NCBI RefSeq assembly: GCF_000372065.1
Contig: NZ_AQVB01000003.1
Span: 103,700-167,699, forward strand
Source of the DNA: Oligella urethralis DSM 7531
Lineage (GTDB): Bacteria; Pseudomonadota; Gammaproteobacteria; Burkholderiales; Burkholderiaceae_B
DNA: 64,000 nt
Direction: 5' to 3'
Numbering within the stretch: the first letter of the stretch is position 1; every line of letters begins with the position of its first letter. The position numbers and the translations under genes are program-made. The notes under the pieces were generated by a model. The model was not told the origin of the DNA, did not search any database, and saw nothing but the letters and a program-made list of their open reading frames with translations. This document shows, one piece after another, positions 48,198-57,598 of the stretch.

Positions 48198-48869
48198 CTA
48201 TAACAGCTCAAGGCCTTTAAGGTAGAGCGCTAATTGCTTACGAAGTTCAATTAAGGCGCCATGGAAAAAATGCCCAACCCCGGGTAATACCGTCACCGCC
48301 TGCTTTTTTTCAGCAAGCCAAGTAAAGGCATCTGCCAATGGAATCACCTCATCGGCTTCCCCATGAATGACAAAGGTATTTTCCGGCAAATCAACCTCTC
48401 GATAACTGAAGCGCCATACGCCTACCCCCGCAAGCACTAAGGCGGCGGGCATTGTTAAAGCAGCAGGGGCGGCAGCCGTGGCTACTAAGTCTTCAATTTC
48501 CTGATGCAATTGTGCAGCCACTGCGGAACCGAATGAGAAACCACCAAGCACCCATGGCAATTCAGCAAATTGGGGATGTTCAGCTAAAAACTGCTGCACC
48601 ACCGCCAACATATCCTGTGTCTCACCGCGGGCCTCATCAAAACTTCCCTCGGACTTACCTACACCTCTAAAATTAGGGCGCAGCACCACATAGCCATGAC
48701 TAACTAATAAGCGCGACATGGTAGTAATCACCTTGTTATCGCGCGTCCCATCAAATAAAGGATGTGGGTGCAATATCATGGCCCAGGCTTTGGGCTCGGT
48801 CCTCGGGTAATCAATGGCGACATCCAAAGCGCCTACTTCACCCTGATATAACTTAATCTCTTGCGACAC
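48198..48869 (-). CDS. alpha/beta hydrolase, YcjY/DLH-like
   Basis: 223-aa cytoplasmic hydrolase. Oxyanion-region LHPHPLFDGTRDNKV, nucleophile elbow GFSFGS (S112), acid D173 in HGEADEVIPL and H200 in VGHFFHG. The HPHP..GG-like opening is typical of the dienelactone-hydrolase-related group often encoded beside dacC. No signal peptide is present. Substrate unknown. Confidence 0.85.
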   Translation of the reverse strand: MSQEIKLYQGEVGALDVAIDYPRTEPKAWAMILHPHPLFDGTRDNKVITTMSRLLVSHGYVVLRPNFRGVGKSEGSFDEARGETQDMLAVVQQFLAEHPQFAELPWVLGGFSFGSAVAAQLHQEIEDLVATAAAPAALTMPAALVLAGVGVWRFSYREVDLPENTFVIHGEADEVIPLADAFTWLAEKKQAVTVLPGVGHFFHGALIELRKQLALYLKGLELL

Positions 48870-48915
48870 AGTCTAAATCCTTTAACATCAACATAAGGTG
48901 CGGCTCTCAAACTGC

Positions 48916-49077
48916 CTAGGGCAACGCCTCAATACTAATATCGCGCGGCTTATATTCCACCACACGTGCAGAGCCGGAGCTGATTTTCAACTCACTCGGT
49001 TTAAAGCCCAACCAACCTGCACCCAAGGCATAAACTAAGAGATTGGCTAGGAGAAGTATGATAAAAAGAGTTCGCAT
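48916..49077 (-). CDS. small single-pass membrane peptide, 53 aa
   Basis: ATG at 49075-49077 to TAG at 48916-48918. Residues 3-22 are a membrane segment (LFIILLLANLLVYALGAGWL) followed by a short polar region ending RDISIEALP. No clear ribosome site is seen. It sits just downstream of coaX, where many betaproteobacteria carry a longer SPOR-domain protein with a similar N-terminal helix. It may be a shortened form of that gene, but no SPOR text follows in any frame I read. Confidence 0.5.
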   Translation of the reverse strand: MRTLFIILLLANLLVYALGAGWLGFKPSELKISSGSARVVEYKPRDISIEALP

Positions 49078-49163
49078 CGTGCTTTTTACGCTATGGTCTT
49101 TGATGGCTAAATCCTAGCTACTTTGAGCATGCTCCAACCAAGGCATGATCCCTAGCTCAGTGA

Positions 49164-50018
49164 CTACTGCGCCAAATAGTACTGCGCATAAAGTAATAAA
49201 CCAGCCAACGCAGGGTCCTCAAAGGGCAATAGCTCTATTGTATCAAATCCGTGCAATTGAGCTTGCTCTGACAGCAACCTGGATAATTCAGGCAGCACGT
49301 AGTCTGCTGCACCACCCGCATAAAACACCACCGGCGCTTGCTGACAATGCTTAAGCACATGGAGCCATTGGCGTAACACCGCCCCCACTTGTGCTGCTGT
49401 GATGCCACTCAGTAAAGCCTCTGCGGTAGAACTTGGAAAAGCCGGCGGATAACTGGACGTGGTCCATTGAATGGCTGGTAATTGCGCCGTACCGCTCACT
49501 AAACTATCACTCATTAACTGCAGCCCAGGCAAAATCAAACCGCCCAGAAACTGATCCTGAAACACCGTATCTATTGTTGTGGCTGTACCGAAACTAATTA
49601 ACATCGCCGGTCGCTTTTGAGCGGCTTCATGTACACTCAGCCCCAACATGGCTAACCAGCGATCGGAACCCAGTTGCTGATACTCAGCATAGGCATTACG
49701 TAAGTGCAATAGCTGTGGCTCGGAAGCGAGCCAATGTAGCTCATAAGCTTGCTCACCACAATACGCATCTAATTGCTCTCTAATCCGGGCTGCGCTCAGC
49801 GGACCACTGACATTCACCCCTATCACGAGGCTAGGCTTAGTAGCAAATTGCTTAAGCTTTGCAGCTAAACCCTCAATTTCCGCATGCGTCACAATAAACT
49901 TCACTGGCGCTGCTGGCACCTCATCTGTCCCTGCGGCGCTAAGTCGTTCATAGTAAGCAAATTTAATCCGCGTATTACCCGCATCAATCAGCAAGACCGC
50001 AGCACTGCCCTTAGCCAT
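49164..50018 (-). CDS. coaX: type III pantothenate kinase CoaX
   Basis: Phosphorylates pantothenate at the start of CoA synthesis; the ASKHA-fold type III enzyme is feedback-insensitive and potassium-dependent. Motifs are LLIDAGNTRIKFA (phosphate loop), GSDRWLAMLG, ISFGTATTID and GGLILPGLQLM. The frame opens at 50039, but the ATG at 50018 begins MAKGSAAVLLIDAGN and gives the usual spacing; it overlaps the birA end by 8 bases. The birA-coaX pair is typical of betaproteobacteria. Confidence 0.93.
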   Translation of the reverse strand: MAKGSAAVLLIDAGNTRIKFAYYERLSAAGTDEVPAAPVKFIVTHAEIEGLAAKLKQFATKPSLVIGVNVSGPLSAARIREQLDAYCGEQAYELHWLASEPQLLHLRNAYAEYQQLGSDRWLAMLGLSVHEAAQKRPAMLISFGTATTIDTVFQDQFLGGLILPGLQLMSDSLVSGTAQLPAIQWTTSSYPPAFPSSTAEALLSGITAAQVGAVLRQWLHVLKHCQQAPVVFYAGGAADYVLPELSRLLSEQAQLHGFDTIELLPFEDPALAGLLLYAQYYLAQ

Positions 50019-50904
50019 TATCCGCCACCATGGGATCAATTGCCCGAATGGAAATATCGCCGTAAATCACCTGCTTTACTCCCTCATCAGTCCGTACTAA
50101 TAAGCAGGCATTTTTGTCCACTCCCTCTGCCTGACCGCTAAACATCAGCTCCTGGCCATTCAGCACATCCACCGTCTGCTGCTTTAAAGCATCCACCACC
50201 GCATGACGCGCCACAAACGGCTCAAAGCCCGTTTTTTGATACTGTAAAATCGCCTGATACCAAGCATTGGCAAGCAAAGCCACCATACTACTGACATTTG
50301 CCGCCGCTTTAGACTCCCGCTCCGCTAATGATGACAACACCGACGTCCAATCCGCCACCGGTCGCTGCAAGGACTCACTCAAGGCTTTGGCATGTGACAG
50401 ATTGAGCCCCATACCAATCACCACCACATGATGATGCGCTGAGAAACGCCCCACCGCAGGCCTCACCGCCTCAACCAATAAACCTGAAAGCTTGGCCCCG
50501 TCAAACAAAATATCATTGGGCCATTTCATACTTAGACGATGCTCATGCGCTGCACCAACTAATTGACGTAGCTGCTCACACACCACAATGCCGCATAGCG
50601 GCGCCAACATCGGCAACTGTGTGGCTGGCATATCCACATCAAAGGCACAGGAAAACATTAAGGTGGTCTTATCCAGATCCTTCCACGTACGGCCGCCACG
50701 CCCCTTGCCCTGCGTCTGATGATAGGCCCCCAAAAGCACTGGGCGTACTTGCGCCGACTCGGGCTCAACTTGACGCGCCCGATTAATTAACTGGCTATTG
50801 GTAGAATCCACCTGCTCCAGCCATTGCACCTCAGCAAAACCAGGTAATTCCGCTTTAATTTTAGCGGCTAGTTGCGCTGCAGGGGGTAAAGTAATTAAAG
50901 GCAT
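50011..50904 (-). CDS. birA: biotin--[acetyl-CoA carboxylase] ligase BirA
   Basis: 297-aa biotin protein ligase. The catalytic domain shows VDSTNSQL, the biotinyl-AMP loop GKGRGGRTW (66-74), MKWPNDILFDGAKLSGLLVE and GMGLNLSH; the C-terminal SH3-like cap has GVKQVIYGDISI. No N-terminal helix-turn-helix exists, so it is an enzyme without the bio-operon repressor function of E. coli BirA. It overlaps coaX. Confidence 0.94.
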   Translation of the reverse strand: MPLITLPPAAQLAAKIKAELPGFAEVQWLEQVDSTNSQLINRARQVEPESAQVRPVLLGAYHQTQGKGRGGRTWKDLDKTTLMFSCAFDVDMPATQLPMLAPLCGIVVCEQLRQLVGAAHEHRLSMKWPNDILFDGAKLSGLLVEAVRPAVGRFSAHHHVVVIGMGLNLSHAKALSESLQRPVADWTSVLSSLAERESKAAANVSSMVALLANAWYQAILQYQKTGFEPFVARHAVVDALKQQTVDVLNGQELMFSGQAEGVDKNACLLVRTDEGVKQVIYGDISIRAIDPMVADNG

Positions 50905-50947
50905 AAACTATTTTTCATGACAGATTTAATACAACTCACAGCATAGT

Positions 50948-52294
50948 CTACTGCAAAAAAGGCTGCAAATACTGCATTGTGCGCTCAGTTGCCCCACGAT
51001 GTTGCACCAGCCACTGCTCTGCCGCTTGACCCATCGCCTGTGCTTGTGCCGGTTCAGCTAATAATTGCTGCGCCATGGCAATGGCCTCTAAGGCTGACTC
51101 ACAGCGCCGCGTCGCCCCCGCCGCAATGGCATCGGCCACAGCCTGTTTAAAATTAGCCGTATGTGGCCCCACCAGCACTGGCAACGCCAAGGCACTAGGC
51201 TCGATATTATTTTGTCCGCCAAAATCCGCAAAGCTACCACCCACAATCACCACATCAGCCAGCCCATAGTAAAAAAACATCTCACCTAGGCTATCACCTA
51301 ATAATACATGGCAATGGCTAAGTGCCTGCGGTGAAGGCTGTGATGAGCGGCGACAGTAACTTAAGCCAGAGGCCTCCAATACTTGCGCCACTTCCTCAAA
51401 GCGCTCTGGGTGACGCGGCACCAACACATACAGCGGTGTCGGGGCTGAAGCCAATGACTGTGGCAATGCGGCGGTTTTTATGCTGTCTAAAAACATCCAC
51501 TCCTCGCCCTCCCGTGTACTGGCAATCACCACCACGGGACGCTGTAATTGCTGCTTAAATTGCCTTGCCTGCTGTACTACGGACGTGGGCACCTTCACAT
51601 CGAACTTTAAATTACCAGCCAACTGCACCCCTGCTAAACCATAGTCCTGCAGCCGCTGTTGATCCTCCGAGCTTTGCGCCAAAATCAAGGCCAATGAAGT
51701 AAAGGCTTCCTTTAACACGCTGCCGAGACGACGGGCCTGCTTTAATGAAGCATCAGAAAAACGTGCACTCACCAGCACCATCGGAATCTGCTGTGCCTTC
51801 GCTTCAGCGAGTAAATTAGGCCAGATTTCTCGTTCGATGAGAATGCCACAGCGCGGTTGCCAATAATCCAAAAAGCCCTTCACTGCCCTCGGCAAATCAT
51901 AGGGAATCCAAGCTTGACGCAACTGCCCTGAACGGATATAGGCCTCGAAGAAGCTCGCCCCCATCGCTCGCCCCGTTGCCGTCATATGCGTTAATAAAAC
52001 CGGTAACCCCTGATCCAATAAGGCTTGAACCAAGGGTTGTGCTGCCCGCGTTTCACCTAAACTGACCGCATGCACCCAAACCGCTCGCTTAAAATCTAAA
52101 GCCACCGCTACCTCATCGTCTGCAGCCGCAACGGCTGAGCTTTGTAAAGCAGGCTCTACTCCCTCATAGCGTCCAAAGCGCTCCGGCGCTCGTATCTCCC
52201 ACACACCGCCAGCACGCTTAGCTTTACGCGCCAGCAGTGCCAGCATAATGGGCGCTACGACTTTAAGCAAGCAGGTATAGCAAAAGCGATTCAT
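50948..52294 (-). CDS. waaA: 3-deoxy-D-manno-octulosonic acid transferase WaaA
   Basis: 448-aa membrane-associated GT30 glycosyltransferase that adds Kdo to lipid A precursor. Conserved WVHAVSLGETRAAQPLV, LTHMTATG, IEREIWPNLL, GNLKFDV, ASTREGEEWMFLD, VPRHPERF and GGSFADFGGQNNIEPSA. Compared with E. coli there is an inserted segment near residues 50-65 (ALQSSAVAAADDEV). Its ATG overlaps the waaC stop by one base (TGATG). Confidence 0.95.
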   Translation of the reverse strand: MNRFCYTCLLKVVAPIMLALLARKAKRAGGVWEIRAPERFGRYEGVEPALQSSAVAAADDEVAVALDFKRAVWVHAVSLGETRAAQPLVQALLDQGLPVLLTHMTATGRAMGASFFEAYIRSGQLRQAWIPYDLPRAVKGFLDYWQPRCGILIEREIWPNLLAEAKAQQIPMVLVSARFSDASLKQARRLGSVLKEAFTSLALILAQSSEDQQRLQDYGLAGVQLAGNLKFDVKVPTSVVQQARQFKQQLQRPVVVIASTREGEEWMFLDSIKTAALPQSLASAPTPLYVLVPRHPERFEEVAQVLEASGLSYCRRSSQPSPQALSHCHVLLGDSLGEMFFYYGLADVVIVGGSFADFGGQNNIEPSALALPVLVGPHTANFKQAVADAIAAGATRRCESALEAIAMAQQLLAEPAQAQAMGQAAEQWLVQHRGATERTMQYLQPFLQ

Positions 52295-53295
52295 CAGGAC
52301 TCCGCCGGCTCCACGAGCAGCTCATCCGCGGCACTCTCTTCTGAGGCACCGAGCGCTTGCTTTAACTTTAACAGCACCACCTCACGACTTGGCGGCACAC
52401 CTCGGTCGCCCAAGCTTGCCGTCATACCTGCACCCGTTAAGGGCGTACGCACCGGCGTAGAAGCACAATAAATACCAATCGTCGGTCGACCTAAGGCTGC
52501 CGACAAATGGGTCAGCCCGCTATCTAAGCCGATCATCAGACGGGCAGCCGCTAATTGATGGGCCACTTCCTTTAACGGTAACGCAGTTAACAGCGTCACC
52601 TTAGGATAGTGTTTAACCAATTCGGCAGCGCGTGCGGCCTCTTTGTCATTGCCTGCGAGCACACGCAATTCCAAACCATGCTCAACCAATAAATCCAAAG
52701 CCGCATGCCAATCCTCCTCCGGCCACAGCTTATCATCGCGACTGGCGGATGGCATCACTACTGCATAATTCTGAATCTCCACGCCCTCGGTAAACGCTTG
52801 CAAACCAAAGTCTGGCGCTCCCTCATATTGATAACCCAAAGCCAAAGCCGCTAACTCACGTTGCCGAGTGACGGCGGGTTGCCAAAAGTCCACCCGATGA
52901 CGCTGATGATAAAACAACGAAGCTAAACGCTCTCGCGCCGACTTCCAATCCAAACCATGACGCTCGCCAATGGCTTGACGCACCACCCACACCGACTTCA
53001 TTAAACCTTGCATATCCAAGACCATATCGTAGTGCGTTTGGCGCAACTTTTTTCTAAAGGCGGCCCGTTCACGTCTCGTCTCACGACTCCACCAATGCTT
53101 ACGCCAACGTCGATGGGAAATTGGAATAACCTGATGTACCGCTGGATGCCAGGCCGGAATGTCGGCAAAGCTTTCCTCTACCACCCAATCAATCATCACC
53201 TCTGGACAGTGCTTGGCGATATCGGAAATCGCCGGCAACACGAAGATCAAATCGCCTAAAGAGGATGAGCGCACGATCAATATTTTTTTTGTCAT
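52294..53295 (-). CDS. waaC: lipopolysaccharide heptosyltransferase I WaaC
   Basis: 333-aa GT9 glycosyltransferase that transfers the first L,D-heptose to Kdo. Signatures are ILIVRSSSLGDLIFVLPAI, WVVEESFADIPAWHP, DMQGLMKSVWVV, LPLKEVAHQLAAARLMIGLDSGLTHLSAAL and YCASTPVRTP. Consistent with gmhA in the same window. A C-terminal Glu/Ala-rich tail of about 15 residues is additional. Confidence 0.94.
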   Translation of the reverse strand: MTKKILIVRSSSLGDLIFVLPAISDIAKHCPEVMIDWVVEESFADIPAWHPAVHQVIPISHRRWRKHWWSRETRRERAAFRKKLRQTHYDMVLDMQGLMKSVWVVRQAIGERHGLDWKSARERLASLFYHQRHRVDFWQPAVTRQRELAALALGYQYEGAPDFGLQAFTEGVEIQNYAVVMPSASRDDKLWPEEDWHAALDLLVEHGLELRVLAGNDKEAARAAELVKHYPKVTLLTALPLKEVAHQLAAARLMIGLDSGLTHLSAALGRPTIGIYCASTPVRTPLTGAGMTASLGDRGVPPSREVVLLKLKQALGASEESAADELLVEPAES

Positions 53296-53304
53296 AGCTT
53301 CTTT

Positions 53305-54207
53305 CTACGTTAATAACCTAAGCTTAGCGCTTAGCGGCAAATGGTCTGAGATCTTCGTCCAAGGCTTGCCTTTGAGTACCTCAGTGGTGTCAATTTCAAA
53401 GCCGCGCTGATACATACGGTCCAAACGCAACCAAGGAAAGGAGGCAGGATAGGTGCGCGGATTATAGTAACGCCTTTCAATAAAAAAGGCCTCCGTCAAG
53501 CGCATAAAACTATCCGTCTTCATATAACTGGCCAAACGCTCCAGGCGCCCTTTAAGCTCTGGGTTTTGCCAAATCAGTGCCATTTCATTAAAGCCCTTTT
53601 GGAAATTCAATTTAACCGCAGGGAACTCCATATCGACGCGCTTAGCCTCATCTTCAAACACCTCTTGCAAGTGCAGCACGGACATTAACTGACTGCTAAG
53701 CTGCTGCGTCCAGTCATTAAAATCACCAGCAATAATTACCGGCTCATCATCCCTCACCAGACGATTAATCCGCTGAGCAATCGCCTCCACCTGCCGTCGA
53801 CGACTTTGTTTGAAAAGGCCTAAATGCACCACAAAACAATGCACAATACGCTGTTGCACCTGTACCTGCACATGTAGGACCCCGCGCTGCTCTAAACGAT
53901 GATCGGAAATATCCTGATTATCCTGAAAAACAATTGGATAACGACTTAAAAAGGCATTACCATGGTCCGTGTTGCGGCGAATCGCATTACGCCCATATAC
54001 CACATGCATACCCAAAGCTTCCGCTAAACGCTCTGGTTGATTATGTAGCGCATCCTCCAGATCGTTGCGTCCCTGCACTTCCTGTAAAAATATCAAATCG
54101 GCATTTTCTCGCTGCAGAGCGCCTTTTAACTGAGCAAATGATTGGCGTATACCTAAGGGCGCCTTACCCTTGTGAATGTTATAAGTTAAAACTTTTAATT
54201 GAACCAT
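53305..54207 (-). CDS. endonuclease/exonuclease/phosphatase family protein
   Basis: 300-aa cytoplasmic EEP-fold metal phosphodiesterase. The fold is marked by LTYNIHKG (metal Asn), LIFLQEVQGR (metal Glu), VHLGLFKQSRR, IIAGDFNDW (catalytic Asp/Asn) and ISDHLPLSAKL (Asp/His pair). An insertion near 185-260 is longer than in the typical family. Targets range from DNA to phosphoinositides or cardiolipin-related lipids; the nearby clsB linkage known in E. coli (ybhP) suggests a lipid-related role, but this is uncertain. Confidence 0.85.
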   Translation of the reverse strand: MVQLKVLTYNIHKGKAPLGIRQSFAQLKGALQRENADLIFLQEVQGRNDLEDALHNQPERLAEALGMHVVYGRNAIRRNTDHGNAFLSRYPIVFQDNQDISDHRLEQRGVLHVQVQVQQRIVHCFVVHLGLFKQSRRRQVEAIAQRINRLVRDDEPVIIAGDFNDWTQQLSSQLMSVLHLQEVFEDEAKRVDMEFPAVKLNFQKGFNEMALIWQNPELKGRLERLASYMKTDSFMRLTEAFFIERRYYNPRTYPASFPWLRLDRMYQRGFEIDTTEVLKGKPWTKISDHLPLSAKLRLLT

Positions 54208-54249
54208 GGCTTAAGATGCTACTTCGTATTCAATGTCATTGCCTTTATA

Positions 54250-54903
54250 CTAAAGCTTAAAAAAGACAATTTTAAGAATCAGCTCAAAGAAAAAATTAAT
54301 CCCAGCCCCAATCACTGGTTGAATCACACCAGTTAACAACAGCGCCAATAAGATCCAAATCCCATAAGGTTCAATACGTGCCAACAGATTTTCTGTTTTT
54401 AAAGGCACAATATTCATCAACACTCGACCACCATCCAGCGGCGGTATTGGCAATAAATTCAAGACCATCAAAATCAGATTAATGGAAATACCCGCACGCG
54501 AGACCTCCCATAAAAAGCCCTGCGTTTCACCCATTGAAAACAAAATGCGCAACAGCAACGCCCACAGCAATGCCATTAAAAAATTTGCTGCGGGACCAGC
54601 CAAGACCACCCAAATCATATGACGCCGTGGCTCTCTTAGCTGCCCCTGATTTACCGGCACCGGCTTGGCCCAACCAAAGAGCATACCGCCCAAAAATAAG
54701 GTCAATAGCGGAAAAATCACGGTACCAAAAGGGTCAATATGACGCGCTGGATTTAAGCTTACACGGCCCAACACATAAGCCGTATTATCGCCAAAGCGTT
54801 TTGCCACATAGCCATGGGCCGCCTCATGTAAAGTAATGGCAAAGATCACCGGAATGGCATACACCGTGACCAGTTTGAGTGTTGATTGAATATCCATAAG
54901 CAC
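54250..54903 (-). CDS. site-2 protease family membrane metalloprotease
   Basis: 217-aa M50-family intramembrane protease. Zinc motif ITLHEAAHGYVAKRFGD (H26-E27-A-A-H30) in the first helix region and the third ligand in NLLPIPPLDGGRVL; LAGPAANFLMAL is the central family stretch. It lacks PDZ domains, as in the small rhomboid-like S2P group. The first codon is GTG at 54901-54903, overlapping the ypfJ stop; an ATG two codons later is equally likely. It is coupled to ypfJ. Confidence 0.9.
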   Translation of the reverse strand: MLMDIQSTLKLVTVYAIPVIFAITLHEAAHGYVAKRFGDNTAYVLGRVSLNPARHIDPFGTVIFPLLTLFLGGMLFGWAKPVPVNQGQLREPRRHMIWVVLAGPAANFLMALLWALLLRILFSMGETQGFLWEVSRAGISINLILMVLNLLPIPPLDGGRVLMNIVPLKTENLLARIEPYGIWILLALLLTGVIQPVIGAGINFFFELILKIVFFKL

Positions 54904-55784
54904 TAGTTCGCAAAGGTATTACAAGCTTCAATACTGCCCGTCTTAAAACCACGTGTAAACCAACTCACACGCTGCTCTGAAGAACCGTGTGTAAAGGCAT
55001 CAGGCACCACATAGCCCTGCGTATTACGCTGAATCCGGTCATCACCGACTGCCGCAGCGGCATTCATCGCATCACGAATATCTTTCTCGTCAATCGTATC
55101 ACCCTGCTTAGCCAACTCATGTGCCCAGATACCGGCAAAACAATCCGCCTGCAACTCCGTCAATACAGAGATTTGATTGGCCTGTCGTTGATTGCTGCGT
55201 TGTTGCGCCCGTTGGGTCTGCTCTAAAACACCCAAAATCTGTTGTACATGGTGACCGACCTCATGCGCAATCACATAGCCTTGGGCAAACTCACCGCGTA
55301 CTCCCATGCGCTTACCCGTCTCGCGGAAAAACTCCAAGTCCAAATACACCGTCTGATCCGAAGGGCAATAAAAAGGCCCCATCGCCCCTTGACCCAAGCC
55401 ACAGGCGGTACGAGTAGCACCACTATATAAAACCAAACGCGGTTCTTTATAACGACCATATTGATGCTGCCTAAACTGCTCAGCCCAAATATCCTCAGTT
55501 GTCGCTAGCACCTTAGACACAAAAACACCCTCGGCATCTGTTAACTCACCAGTACTGCCACGATGTGAAACCGTACTTTGATCAACCTCCAAGGCACTCA
55601 TCCCGCCAAGCAGCTGTAAGGGGTTTACGCCAAAAGCCAACCAAGCGACTAGCGCAATCACAATCGTGCCAAGGCTGAGCTTACCCCCACGAAAAATGGG
55701 TATCCCACCACCCATACCACCGGCGCCGCGTTGACCGCGACGATCCTCTACATTGCGACTCTGTCTTCTACCGCCAAGCCTCAT
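54903..55784 (-). CDS. ypfJ: neutral zinc metallopeptidase YpfJ
   Basis: 293 aa. A basic, glycine-rich N terminus (RGQRGAGGMGGGIP) precedes one membrane helix (about 36-54). The zinc motif VIAHEVGHHVQQ (H174, E175, H178) and downstream LTELQADCFAGIWAHE supply the metal site, and HGSSEQRVSWFTRGF is the family C-terminal signature. Physiological substrate unknown. It overlaps the site-2 protease gene by one base, so two membrane proteases are expressed together. Confidence 0.92.
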   Translation of the reverse strand: MRLGGRRQSRNVEDRRGQRGAGGMGGGIPIFRGGKLSLGTIVIALVAWLAFGVNPLQLLGGMSALEVDQSTVSHRGSTGELTDAEGVFVSKVLATTEDIWAEQFRQHQYGRYKEPRLVLYSGATRTACGLGQGAMGPFYCPSDQTVYLDLEFFRETGKRMGVRGEFAQGYVIAHEVGHHVQQILGVLEQTQRAQQRSNQRQANQISVLTELQADCFAGIWAHELAKQGDTIDEKDIRDAMNAAAAVGDDRIQRNTQGYVVPDAFTHGSSEQRVSWFTRGFKTGSIEACNTFAN

Positions 55785-55817
55785 AATAAACCCCTTAATA
55801 CCTAAAAAACCTGCAAA

Positions 55818-56615
55818 TTAATGCATGTGCCAACCATTTGTCACCACAATAGACTGTCCCGTCAAGGCATGACTTGGGAAAGTAGCCAAAAACAACGCCG
55901 CATCACTGACATCATCAAGCGTCGTAAACTCACCATTCACCGTATTCTTAAGCATCACGTTTTTAACCACTTCCTCCTCGCTAATACCCAATTCCTGTGC
56001 TTGCTCGGGGATTTGCTTTTCAACCAGCGGTGTGAGCACAAAACCTGGACAAATCACATGGGAACGAACATTATGCGCTGCACCCTCTTTGGCCAATACC
56101 CGATTTAAACCGAGTAACCCATGCTTTGCCGTGACATAAGGCGCTTTTAACACTGAGGCTTCATGCGAGTGTGCCGAGCCCATATAAATCACGGTGCCGC
56201 CGCGATTATCCTTGTACATATGCTTGAGCACTGCCTTTGTCGTTAAAAATGCACCATCCAAATGGATCGCTAGCATTTTCTTCCACTGAGAAAACTCAAA
56301 CTTATCAATGGATTCAATGATTTGAATACCCGCATTTGAAATCAAGACATCAATCGCACCAAAGGCCTGCACTAAGGCCTCAACCCCCTTATTCACCTCG
56401 TCTTCACTAGTCACATCCATCGCAATTGCCAAGGCACGACCACCGGCTGCCTCAATTTCCTCAACAACTTGTTGTGCAGCAGCCAAATTTAAATCAGCCA
56501 CACCGACCGCCGCACCCGCTGCCGCAAACTTAAGGGCTAGATTACGACCCAAACCACTACCAGAACCCGTAATTAACGCGACTTGCCCCGCTAAAGAATA
56601 GCTTGCCTTAACCAT
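55818..56615 (-). CDS. bdhA: D-3-hydroxybutyrate dehydrogenase (SDR)
   Basis: 265-aa NAD-dependent short-chain dehydrogenase. Cofactor motif [25 protein letters not shown], catalytic [18 protein letters not shown] and the ketone-body dehydrogenase tail NGWHMH. It interconverts 3-hydroxybutyrate and acetoacetate, usually linked to PHB use. No phb gene is nearby. Divergent from ydfG with about 160 bases between. Confidence 0.88.
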   Translation of the reverse strand: MVKASYSLAGQVALITGSGSGLGRNLALKFAAAGAAVGVADLNLAAAQQVVEEIEAAGGRALAIAMDVTSEDEVNKGVEALVQAFGAIDVLISNAGIQIIESIDKFEFSQWKKMLAIHLDGAFLTTKAVLKHMYKDNRGGTVIYMGSAHSHEASVLKAPYVTAKHGLLGLNRVLAKEGAAHNVRSHVICPGFVLTPLVEKQIPEQAQELGISEEEVVKNVMLKNTVNGEFTTLDDVSDAALFLATFPSHALTGQSIVVTNGWHMH

Positions 56616-56775
56616 CTATCATCCTCCATCTCTCGCTTGTAAGAAAAAAATAATTGTAGAATAAAATATTCCTCACTATCTTAGTACTGTTAACCGTTAT
56701 TATCAAACCTTAAGATGCGACAATAACGTAAATCTTTATTCAGCTTTTAACCTTAACCAACAAATAACTACTACG

Positions 56776-57531
56776 ATGAAAAAAATCTGCTTTGTTACCG
56801 GTGCTACCGCCGGTTTTGGTAAGGCGATCAGTCAGCAGTTGATCACACAAGGTCATACTGTCATTGCCTGCGGGCGTCGTGCCGATCGCCTTGAAGCCCT
56901 ACGGGCGGAACTCGGTAGTAATTTACACCCACTTGTCTTTGATATTCAATCCAAAGAGGCAGTCATTGAAGCGATTAATCAACTGCCATCGGCGCTTAAA
57001 GTGATTGATGTGTTAATTAACAATGCCGGCATGGCCAAGGGACTAGCCAAGGCACAAGCGGCCGACTTAGACGATTGGGAGCAAATGATTAGCACCAATA
57101 TCAACGGCCTACTCTATGTCACGCATCAAATCCTGCCAGGCATGGTGGAGCGTAATCGTGGTCTGATTATTAATATGGGTTCAACCGCAGGTACTTGGCC
57201 CTACGAGGGTGCTAATATCTACGGCGCTAGCAAAGCCTTTATACGCCAATTCAGCCTTAATTTACGCACCGACTTAGCTGGTACCGCCGTGCGCGTGACA
57301 AATCTTGAACCTGGTCTCTGCGGTGGCACTGAGTTTTCTCATGTGCGCTTTGATGGCGACGAGGCAAAGATCAAGGCCCTTTACGATAAGGTTGATTTTG
57401 TGACCCCAGAGGATATTGCCAATATCGTTTCCTGGCTCATCGCCCAACCCGAGCACTTAAATATCAACACCATGGAGCTGATGCCAGTGGCGCAAAGCTA
57501 TGGCGGCCTCAAGGTGACTCGCAAAGCCTAA
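56776..57531 (+). CDS. ydfG: NADP-dependent 3-hydroxy acid dehydrogenase YdfG
   Basis: 251-aa SDR. Cofactor motif TGATAGFG, CGRRADRL (NADP-type arginines), LINNAGMAKGL, GSTAGTWPYEGANIYGASKAF (catalytic Ser-Tyr-Lys), NLEPGLCGGTEFS. This text matches YdfG, which oxidises serine and 3-hydroxy acids and reduces malonic semialdehyde. Monocistronic with a shared terminator downstream. Confidence 0.9.
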   Translation: MKKICFVTGATAGFGKAISQQLITQGHTVIACGRRADRLEALRAELGSNLHPLVFDIQSKEAVIEAINQLPSALKVIDVLINNAGMAKGLAKAQAADLDDWEQMISTNINGLLYVTHQILPGMVERNRGLIINMGSTAGTWPYEGANIYGASKAFIRQFSLNLRTDLAGTAVRVTNLEPGLCGGTEFSHVRFDGDEAKIKALYDKVDFVTPEDIANIVSWLIAQPEHLNINTMELMPVAQSYGGLKVTRKA

Positions 57532-57540
57532 AATAAAACA

Positions 57541-57576
57541 AAACCGCTAATTCTGACACGATAGAATTAGCGGTTT
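57541..57576. terminator. bidirectional terminator between ydfG and aspS
   Basis: Perfect 14-bp stem: AAACCGCTAATTCT (57541-57554) with AGAATTAGCGGTTT (57563-57576), loop of 8. A-rich sequence on the left gives a T-rich tail for the minus transcript. Confidence 0.85.
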
Positions 57577-57598
57577 GACTTAGCGCAGTGAGAATAAC

